Shown here in pieces: positions 57,389 through 64,000 of a stretch of 64,000 bases of DNA (its first letter is position 1; each line of letters opens with the position of its first letter). Source of the stretch: AWTP1-13 sp963775835 (lineage in GTDB: Bacteria; Pseudomonadota; Alphaproteobacteria; Rhizobiales; Hyphomicrobiaceae); assembly GCA_963775835.1 (NCBI GenBank), contig CAVZKV010000025.1, forward strand, positions 248,001 through 312,000, read 5' to 3'. The position numbers were made by a program, and so were the translations under genes. A model generated the notes under the pieces. It worked only from the letters and a program-made list of their open reading frames with translations. It searched no databases and had not been told where the DNA came from.

Positions 57389-59080
57389 GTGGGGACGTTG
57401 GGACCGGGGGGCAACATGGATTGTGAGGGGGACATGCGTTGCCGGCGGGACGTCGGCCGCGCGGGGGACGGCGGCCGCGCGGAGAATGGCGGCCAAGCGG
57501 GGGCCGGGGGCCGCCGCGCGATCTTCCCGATTGTTGTGATGGCTTGCGTGGCGCTTCTCGCATCGGCCGGTCAAGGTTGGGCGCAGGAGCGTCCGTGCAA
57601 CAGTGCGCGCACCAAAATCGTCGGCGGCGAGAACGCGCGTCTGCCCGATTGGCCGGGCATTGCCACGCTCCGGTTGCACTCCGACACGGGACAGGTGTCG
57701 CGCTATTTTTGCGGGGCTGCGGCCATCAGCGAGCGCTGGATTTTAACCGCGGCGCATTGCCTGCCGAGCTACGTCGCCCAGCTGACCGGCGCGCTGCGCA
57801 ATTCCCGCGGCGAGGACCATGAGGGGCGCCTCGAGGTCGTGCTTGGCGTGGGCGATCTGCGGTCGGCCAACGCCCAGCACGTCTATCCGGTCGAGCAGGT
57901 GGTGATGCACGAGCGCTATCGGGCCGCGGTCGACGCCGCCTTCCGGGCGTCGGAAGCCGAACAGTCAGGGGCCCTCGAGGCGATTGCCCCCAACCAGGGC
58001 GATGATCTCGCGCTGCTCAAGCTCGGCCGACCCTGGCGCGGCCAGATCAGCCGAATATCCCTGTCCGGCACCACCGATCCCAACCCGACGAGCAGCGCCC
58101 AGGTGCGCGTGGCCGGGTTCGGCTACACCAAGTCACAGCAGCTCAACCGCTTCAGCCGGTCCGACGGTCGGGGCGAGCTTTATGCTGGATCGGCTACGCT
58201 TTTGGAAACGGCCGTCGAGACCGTGGCACAGACCAGGTGCAAAGGCCGATATGCCAATGCGGCGATCGGCGCCGGGCAGATTTGTGCCGGCCTCGAGGAG
58301 GGCGGCAAGGACAGCTGCCAGGGCGATAGCGGCGGTCCGTTGATCATGACCGATGCGCACGGTTGTCCTTGGCAGGTCGGTATCGTCAGCTGGGGCGAGG
58401 GCTGCGCGGAACGCAACGCCTACGGGGTCTATACCCGCATTTCGCATTATGCCGACTGGATCCAACGGCACACCGGTCCCCTGACCGGCGCGGCGCCTGC
58501 GCTTGAGCCGAGCGGGGCGGCGCAGCTGAACCCGGTCTTGCTGCAAGAGGGACTGAAGCAACTCGAGAGCCTGCTCGGCGCCAGCAAAGGTCGCCTGAAG
58601 CTCGGCATTCGCGGTGGAAATCGCGTACGCCTGGGCCAGCAGGTGATCTTCGAGGCGCTCAGCGACATCGCCGGCAAGCTGATCATCCTCGACATCAATG
58701 CCAGCCGGGAAGTGACGCTGATCTACCCCAACCGCTTCGTGACGGCCGCTGAGCTCGGCCACATTCGGGCCGCCCAGCCGGTCGCCGTGCCGGGCCCCGA
58801 CTATCCGGGCTTTACCGCCTTCCAGGCGGTCGAGCCGATCGGCAAGGGCGAGCTTTTGGCCGTGGTCGTGCCCGAAGAGTTCGACATCGAACGCTTCGCC
58901 GCCAACAAGGTCGTGGTCAGCAAGGGCTTCCAGCCAGTCAATGACCCGCCGAGTTTTCTCATGCGCATCATCCGGCAAATCGAGGTGGCGCTCGCCGCGC
59001 GCGCCCGCACCGGCGGCGGCGATCGCGACGAGCTGAAGCGCTGGGGCTATGCCTTGACGAGCTACGAGATCGTCAAGTGA
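57389..59080 (+). CDS. Secreted trypsin-like (S1) protease with DUF4384 domain
   Basis: The protein has 563 residues from the ATG at 57389; the real start may be later, since the first 45 residues are low complexity and a signal peptide lies at AIFPIVVMACVALLASAGQG. The S1 domain starts after cleavage-like KIVGGENARLPDWPG and has the triad His119 (LTAAHC), an Asp in DDLALLKLG and Ser312 (CQGDSGGPL). Cysteines are placed as in trypsins. From about 405 the DUF4384 domain follows (LGIRGGNRVRLGQQVIFEAL, DINASREVTLIYPN). DUF4384 is otherwise often fused to caspase-like or kinase proteins. The caspase-like gene lies 38 bases away, converging. Confidence 0.9.
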   Translation: MGTLGPGGNMDCEGDMRCRRDVGRAGDGGRAENGGQAGAGGRRAIFPIVVMACVALLASAGQGWAQERPCNSARTKIVGGENARLPDWPGIATLRLHSDTGQVSRYFCGAAAISERWILTAAHCLPSYVAQLTGALRNSRGEDHEGRLEVVLGVGDLRSANAQHVYPVEQVVMHERYRAAVDAAFRASEAEQSGALEAIAPNQGDDLALLKLGRPWRGQISRISLSGTTDPNPTSSAQVRVAGFGYTKSQQLNRFSRSDGRGELYAGSATLLETAVETVAQTRCKGRYANAAIGAGQICAGLEEGGKDSCQGDSGGPLIMTDAHGCPWQVGIVSWGEGCAERNAYGVYTRISHYADWIQRHTGPLTGAAPALEPSGAAQLNPVLLQEGLKQLESLLGASKGRLKLGIRGGNRVRLGQQVIFEALSDIAGKLIILDINASREVTLIYPNRFVTAAELGHIRAAQPVAVPGPDYPGFTAFQAVEPIGKGELLAVVVPEEFDIERFAANKVVVSKGFQPVNDPPSFLMRIIRQIEVALAARARTGGGDRDELKRWGYALTSYEIVK

Positions 59081-59118
59081 CGGCTGCGGCCACACACGCA
59101 GGCTTAGTTAGCGCCGCC

Positions 59119-60066
59119 TCAAAGGCCGCTGCCGACGCCGACACCCAAGTTGGGAGGCAGCGCCGTCCCACCCGGCCGCGCCGCCGGCGCCTTCGCCGTC
59201 CCGGTGATTGGAGCCGCCGCGGGCCTCGGTGTGAATTGGTAGGTGCCCGCGGTCAGCGATGACACGTTCCAGGGCGTTTGTTGGCCACGCGTTTGCGCCG
59301 ACACTTCCGCCGAGACGCGCCCCATGATTTCGGCAGCGCTCAGCCCAGGGGCGAGGAGATGCTTGGCGAGCGCGCCGGTGAAGGGGCTGAGCGTGCCGCT
59401 CTCGCCTTCCAACGCCACGTTGCCCGGATCGGTGGCATAGGCGATCAGCAGCCCTGTTGGACCTTTGACGACGCTGGCCTTGGCTGCCGGCGCCTTCTCG
59501 ATCACGGCGACCGGCGCGAAGCCGCGGGCAATGGTGACGCTGCGCGTGGTGCTGGCCAAACGCTCCGAGGCGGCCGTCAGCTGCGGGTCGTTGCGGCAGG
59601 CATCCATGAAGATGAAACCGACGCGCGCCTGGCTGCGGATCGCCTCGATAACGACGTCGAGGGCCAGCGAGCTCGGCGCCTTATTGACGTCGTGGACATT
59701 AAAGTCGACGGGGACAATGTGATTGATCGGGTGCTGCTGCTCAATCCGATTGGTCTGAAATCCGTGCCCGGAATAGAAGAAGAAGCCGACGTCGGCGCCC
59801 TTGAGCGCGGCGCGGAACCTCTGGGCGAGGCCGTCGAGGTCGCGCTTGCTGGCATCGAGCCCGAGGATTACCTCATAGTTCAACCCGCGCAGCACCTCGG
59901 CCATCTTCTGGGCGTCGTTGTGCGGTTTCTGCAAGGGGCTGATGCCGGAGTAGGCGGCATTGCCGATCACGAGCGCCACGCGCTTTTCGGGCGCCGCAGC
60001 GCAGGCAGCGGCAAAAGCGCCCAGCGCCAAGGCGACCCCAAGCACGAACACCACGAGCTTGCGCAT
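59119..60066 (-). CDS. Exported caspase-like (C14, orthocaspase) protein
   Basis: This 315-residue protein has a signal peptide (LVVFVLGVALALGAFAAACA) and a caspase p20-like domain: KRVALVIGNAAYSGISPLQKPHNDAQKMAEVLRGLNYEV, catalytic His101 in FFYSGHGFQTN and Cys157 in FIFMDACRNDPQL. Metacaspase-like enzymes cut after Arg or Lys. The C-terminus is Pro/Ala-rich. ATG at 60066 is used; a longer frame to 60183 is rejected. It converges with the trypsin-DUF4384 gene and is transcribed separately. Confidence 0.9.
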   Translation of the reverse strand: MRKLVVFVLGVALALGAFAAACAAAPEKRVALVIGNAAYSGISPLQKPHNDAQKMAEVLRGLNYEVILGLDASKRDLDGLAQRFRAALKGADVGFFFYSGHGFQTNRIEQQHPINHIVPVDFNVHDVNKAPSSLALDVVIEAIRSQARVGFIFMDACRNDPQLTAASERLASTTRSVTIARGFAPVAVIEKAPAAKASVVKGPTGLLIAYATDPGNVALEGESGTLSPFTGALAKHLLAPGLSAAEIMGRVSAEVSAQTRGQQTPWNVSSLTAGTYQFTPRPAAAPITGTAKAPAARPGGTALPPNLGVGVGSGL

Positions 60067-60294
60067 GGCATAGCCCTCCCCACAGGACCGTAAGCGGAAC
60101 CATAGGCACGAAACCGCCGCAAAGCTAGGCGGACGTCGTGCCGCCCCGCAGGAATGCGCGTGCGGTGCAGCAAAGCCTGGCAAGAGCGCGGCGCCTAGCC
60201 GCGATTTCTCGACATAAAGGCGGGGGCTAGGGCTCCGGCGATCGGGCCGCGCGGGCGCGCGGCGGGCTGGCCGCGGGCTGAGCCTCTCCAGCCC

Positions 60295-63200
60295 TCACTC
60301 CGCCGCCAAGGGCCGCTGCTCCGCCTCGGCAGCGCCGGTCGGGGGAATGTGCTCGCGCCGGCCCGCGCCCAGGCGTGTGCCGAGCCTTTCCATCATCAGA
60401 TAGATGGCCGGCGTAATGTAGAGCGTGAGCAATTGCGAAACGGCAAGGCCGCCGACGACCGCCAAACCCAGCGGCTGGCGCAACTCCGCGCCCGCTCCCC
60501 AGCCAACCGCGATCGGCAGGGTGCCGAACAGGGCTGCCATGGTGGTCATCATGATCGGCCGGAAGCGCAGGAGGCACGCCTCCCGGATGGCCTCGTGCGG
60601 GGTTGCCCCGCGGGCGCGGGCCTCGATGGCAAAATCCACCATCATGATCGCGTTCTTCTTGACGATCCCGACCAGCAAAATAATGCCGATCACGGCGATG
60701 ATGGTGAGCTCGATGTCGAACAGCCAGAGGATAGCCAGCGCACCCAGGCTGGCCGAGGGCAGCCCCGACAGGATCGTGATCGGGTGGATGAAGCTCTCAT
60801 ACAGAATGCCAAGCACGATGTAGATGGTCAGGATGGCGGCGGCAATGAGCAGCGGCTGGTCGCGGAAGGAGCTTTCGAACACCTGCGCGGTGCCGGCAAA
60901 CTGCCCGGTGATCGTGGCCGGCATTTTCACTTCGCGTTCGAGGTCGCGCATGGCCGCCACGGCCTCGCCCAGCGTGTAGCCCGGCGCCAGATTGAAGGTG
61001 ATGGTAACCGCCGGCAGCTGGCTTTGCCGCGCGACCGACACCGGGCCCGGTCCCAGCGTCACCGTCGCCATGGAGTCGAGGCGCACCTGCTGGCCCGTGT
61101 TCGAGCGCACGTAAATCTTCGACAGCACGCTGGGGTCGAGCGTGCGTGCCTTATCCGTCTCCATGATCACCTGGTAGTCGTTGGAGGGGGTGTAGACGGT
61201 GGCGATCTGGCGCGTGCCGAACGCGGAATAAAGCGTGGATCGGAAGGTATCCATGGTGACGCCGTAGCGCGCCAGTGCGTCGCGATCGACGTTGAGCGTC
61301 AGCTGTCGTGCACCGAGCGTCAGGTCGCTGGTGACATCGGTGAACCCCGGCGCCTGCTTGCTGCGCTCGATCAGCCGCTGCGCATTGTCATAAAGTTCGG
61401 CCTGATTGACGCTGGTCAAAGTGTATTGATAGAGCGCCGCCCCGCTCCGACTGCCGATGCGCAAGTTCTGCAGCGGCACCGGAAAGGCGCGGATGCCCGG
61501 GATGCCGGACAGGCTGCGGCGCAGACGATTTTGCACATCGCTGATGCTGCCCCGGTTCAGTCGTTCCGGTCGCGTCTTCAGCTGCACGAAGATGGAGCCG
61601 CGGTTCAAGGTCGGGTTGAAGCTGGTCTGCTGCACGTTGGAATTGACGTACAGCACGTCGGGATCCGCCCGAATTCGCTCCGAGACGATGCGCTGGCGAT
61701 CGAGCATGGCCTGGAAGGCAATGTCGGGCGCTGCCTCGGTGCGCACGATAATGATGTTGGTGTCCTCGGTCGGCAAAAAGCCCTTTTTGACGATGCCGAA
61801 GGCATAAACCGTGGCAACAATGGTGCCGAGCACGAGCAGGATCATCAGGCTGGGCACCTTGAGCGATGCGTCCAGCGTGACGCGATATCCGGTCGCCATG
61901 GCATTATAGCCGCCTTCGAAGGCGCGTGAGAGCAGGCCGGGCTTGACATCACCGCCATGGTGGCCTTTGAGCAATCGCGAGCACAGCATCGGCGTCAGCG
62001 TCAGCGAGACGAAGCCGGACAACAAGATGGCGAAGCTGATCGTCATCGCGAACTCGAAGAAGAAGCGGCCGACGATTCCGCCCATGAAAAGAATCGGGAT
62101 GAACACCGCCACCAGCGAGATGGTGATCGACAGCACCGTAAAGCCGATCTCGTTGGCGCCCTTGATGGCCGCTTCGTACGGCTTCATGCCCTGCTCGACG
62201 TAGCGCACGATGTTCTCCAGCACGACGATGGCATCGTCGACCACGAAACCGAGCGCCAGCGTGAGGGCAAGCAAGCTTACGTTGTCCAGCGAGAAGCCGA
62301 ACAAGGCCATGCCGGCGAAGGTGCCGATGATCGACAGCGGTAGGGCCAGGGCCGGAATGAAGGTCGCCCGCCAGGTGCGCAGGAAAGCCAGGATGACGAG
62401 AATCACCAAGACCGCCGTCAGCATCAGGGTGATCTGCACATCGTGCACCGAATCGCGGATCGATTCGGAGCGATCGCTGAGCACCGAGAGCTTGATGGTG
62501 GGAGGCATTTCGCGTTCGAACTGCGGAAGTATCCCGCGCACGGCATCGGTCACCGCCACCGTGTTGGCATCGGGTTGGCGCTGGATCGATACGATGATCG
62601 AGCGCATGGCGTTGAACTCGGCCCTCAACTCCTCGATCTCCACGGAGTCCTCGACCTTGGCGATGTCCTGCAGGCGCACGGGTGCACCGTTGCGCCAGGC
62701 CACGATCAGTGGCTTGAAATAGGCCGCCGTCGGCTCCGCCCCCTTCACGTCCAAAATGTAGATCTGGTTCTGGGTGCGAATGCTGCCGATCGGGGAGATG
62801 TTGGCTTGCGCCGCCACCGCTTGGCGAATGTCCTCCACCGAGATGCCGCGGGAGGCCAAGGCATCGAGATCGTACTTGATGCGCACGGCCTGCTTCTGAG
62901 CGCCCTGGATATTGACCTGGGCCACGCCGGGCAACATCGACAAGCGCGGGCTCATCACCTTGTCGGCAAACTCGTTCATCTCCTGCGACAGGGCCGTCTC
63001 GGAGGTCAGCGCCAGGAATATCACCGGCGAGTCGGCGGGGTTGACTTTGCGATAGGCCGGCGGCGTCGGCAGGTCCTCAGGCAGGCGCGATGCGGCAACC
63101 GAAATGGCCGACTGCGTATCGAGCGCGGCGGCGTCGATATTGCGGTTGAGATCGAACTCCAGCGTGATCTGTGTACGCCCTTCGGTATTGAGCGAGGTAA

Positions 63201-63438
63201 TGGAGGTGACGCCGGCGATGGTCGAAAACTGCCGCTCGAGCGGGGCGGCAACCGATACCGCCATGGTATCGGGGCTGGCGCCGGGGTACTGCACCGAAAC
63301 GGTGATGGTCGGCACATCGATGCGCGGGATCGCCGCGATCGGCAGCTGGCGATAGCCAAAAAAGCCCGCCAGCAACAGCGAGGCCATGAGCAGCGTGGTC
63401 ATGACCGGGCGGCGGATGCACAGCTCCGATAGACGCAT
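60295..63438 (-). CDS. RND-family multidrug efflux transporter permease (HAE1/MdtB-like)
   Basis: This 1047-residue inner-membrane protein has twelve helices. It starts MRLSELCIRRPVMTTLLMASLLLAGFFGYRQLPIAAIPRIDVPTI, the HAE1 start. TM4 has GFVVDDAIVVLENIVRYVE with the paired proton-relay aspartates, and the end has the typical TMAALFGTLPIAVGWGAGAELRQPLGLAVVGGL. It should expel hydrophobic compounds with an adaptor and an outer-membrane channel. The adaptor gene is directly upstream (46 bases). A 1047-residue length is normal. ATG at 63438. Confidence 0.96.
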   Translation of the reverse strand: MRLSELCIRRPVMTTLLMASLLLAGFFGYRQLPIAAIPRIDVPTITVSVQYPGASPDTMAVSVAAPLERQFSTIAGVTSITSLNTEGRTQITLEFDLNRNIDAAALDTQSAISVAASRLPEDLPTPPAYRKVNPADSPVIFLALTSETALSQEMNEFADKVMSPRLSMLPGVAQVNIQGAQKQAVRIKYDLDALASRGISVEDIRQAVAAQANISPIGSIRTQNQIYILDVKGAEPTAAYFKPLIVAWRNGAPVRLQDIAKVEDSVEIEELRAEFNAMRSIIVSIQRQPDANTVAVTDAVRGILPQFEREMPPTIKLSVLSDRSESIRDSVHDVQITLMLTAVLVILVILAFLRTWRATFIPALALPLSIIGTFAGMALFGFSLDNVSLLALTLALGFVVDDAIVVLENIVRYVEQGMKPYEAAIKGANEIGFTVLSITISLVAVFIPILFMGGIVGRFFFEFAMTISFAILLSGFVSLTLTPMLCSRLLKGHHGGDVKPGLLSRAFEGGYNAMATGYRVTLDASLKVPSLMILLVLGTIVATVYAFGIVKKGFLPTEDTNIIIVRTEAAPDIAFQAMLDRQRIVSERIRADPDVLYVNSNVQQTSFNPTLNRGSIFVQLKTRPERLNRGSISDVQNRLRRSLSGIPGIRAFPVPLQNLRIGSRSGAALYQYTLTSVNQAELYDNAQRLIERSKQAPGFTDVTSDLTLGARQLTLNVDRDALARYGVTMDTFRSTLYSAFGTRQIATVYTPSNDYQVIMETDKARTLDPSVLSKIYVRSNTGQQVRLDSMATVTLGPGPVSVARQSQLPAVTITFNLAPGYTLGEAVAAMRDLEREVKMPATITGQFAGTAQVFESSFRDQPLLIAAAILTIYIVLGILYESFIHPITILSGLPSASLGALAILWLFDIELTIIAVIGIILLVGIVKKNAIMMVDFAIEARARGATPHEAIREACLLRFRPIMMTTMAALFGTLPIAVGWGAGAELRQPLGLAVVGGLAVSQLLTLYITPAIYLMMERLGTRLGAGRREHIPPTGAAEAEQRPLAAE

Positions 63439-63484
63439 TCGTTCGATCCTTGGCCCTAACCGTTCGAGCCTTAAACCTCTTGGC

Positions 63485-64000
63485 CTAACCTTTGCCGTCG
63501 GCTCTAAGTTCCGGGGTCGCGTCGGGGGCGCGCCGCGGCTCCTCGATCGTGACGCGCGCGCCGGGCGCCAGACGGATCTGGCCGTCGGTGACGACGCGAT
63601 CTCCGACGCTGACGCCGCCGCTCAGATAGGCCACCTGCCCGACAATGCGCGCAACCGTCACGACGCGGGGCATCACCTTGCTGTCCGGCCCGATCACCCA
63701 GGCGATCATTCCCTGCTGCGCGGGCAGCACCGCCGCCGCGGGCACCGAGAGCATGCGCGCGCGCACCTCCACGGTTAAGGCCACCTCGACGGACTGACCC
63801 GGCCAAAGGGCCTCATCGGCATTCTCGGCCACCACCTTGGCGGTCAGCGTGCCGGTGGTGCGATCCACCTGGTTGTCGACAAAGCCAATCGTGGCCCGCA
63901 CCACGTTCGGTTCCCCACCGTCGGCGACGATGACCTCGGCGGGGGCCTTGTTGGCGAGCGCGCGCCTCAGCGCGCCGAGCTCGCTTTGCGGCACGGCGAA
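63485..64000 (-). CDS. Efflux RND periplasmic adaptor subunit, C-terminal part
   Basis: The frame reads from the window edge (FAVPQSELGALRRAL) to a stop at 63485, so the start is outside. The visible 171 residues are the beta-barrel and membrane-proximal domains: ATIGFVDNQVDRTTGTLTAKVVAENADEALWPGQSVEVAL is the adaptor signature. SGGVSVGDRVVTDGQIRLAPGARV is the last strand. The RND permease gene follows 46 bases downstream, so they form one operon. Confidence 0.95.
   Translation of the reverse strand, partial: FAVPQSELGALRRALANKAPAEVIVADGGEPNVVRATIGFVDNQVDRTTGTLTAKVVAENADEALWPGQSVEVALTVEVRARMLSVPAAAVLPAQQGMIAWVIGPDSKVMPRVVTVARIVGQVAYLSGGVSVGDRVVTDGQIRLAPGARVTIEEPRRAPDATPELRADGKG

Noticed and set aside
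60349..61929. A 526-residue plus-strand frame opposite the RND permease
   Set aside because: The permease is complete and has all family motifs; the other frame is a shadow.

Overview
The window is high-GC DNA from a chromosome of an alphaproteobacterium. The 16S sequence, the rrn order 16S-tRNA-Ile-tRNA-Ala-23S-5S, and gene types such as glucan glucosyltransferase OpgH, an orthocaspase-like protein, DUF3309 and a DUF1028 catabolic cluster all fit Rhizobiales/Rhodospirillales-type bacteria. No genus can be named without comparing the 16S. Coordinates were counted by hand; RNA ends are good to a few bases.

Layout. 1-936: N-terminal part of an M23-type peptidase gene leaving the window. 1152-6949: a complete rRNA operon with promoter, boxA, two tRNAs, a processing stem around 23S and an intrinsic terminator. 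6999-10360 (minus): a compact set of alcohol dehydrogenase-like, pterin-synthase-like, GT4 glycosyltransferase and methyltransferase genes. The pterin-synthase-like protein has lost the classical catalytic residues, and this set is the best candidate here for an uncharacterised pathway. 10454-16127: OpgH with an FkbM methyltransferase, an unknown exported protein, a HAD phosphatase and a second FkbM. 16210-18609: acyl-CoA dehydrogenase and CoA-transferase. 18855-21674: a GlsB-like membrane protein and proBA. 21807-22967: a glyoxalase-fold domain fused to a membrane helix and a coiled coil.

23522-38414 is rich in amide and peptide metabolism: Gpt-type phosphoribosyltransferase, two M20 hydrolases, a Crp/Fnr regulator, a 1036-residue cyclase-ATPase-TPR protein, then a minus-strand block of amidohydrolase, N-carbamoyl-D-amino-acid hydrolase, alpha/beta hydrolase, M20D amidohydrolase, DUF1028 protein, a peptide-type solute-binding protein and a GST. 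These could together take up and hydrolyse N-carbamoyl or N-acyl amino acid-like compounds (inference).

38626-44232 is a tandem set of three secreted peptidases (M23, S8, M4); the S8 gene carries a single frameshift. 44545-46014 holds an IS110-family element with a structured upstream segment. 46312-52739 contains a hydroxyacid dehydrogenase, an esterase-like hydrolase, a zinc-finger protein, an FAD monooxygenase, an EamA transporter, a tautomerase and an extradiol dioxygenase broken by several one-base shifts, perhaps remnants of aromatic or hydroxyacid catabolism.

52865-55597 encodes a split LigD-type repair system: PE-POL in one protein, ATP ligase in the next, with no Ku in view. 55704-57117 has a membrane methyltransferase and two tiny proteins. 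57389-60066 has a secreted trypsin-DUF4384 protein converging on a secreted caspase-like protein. 60295-64000 is an RND efflux pump and the end of its adaptor gene.
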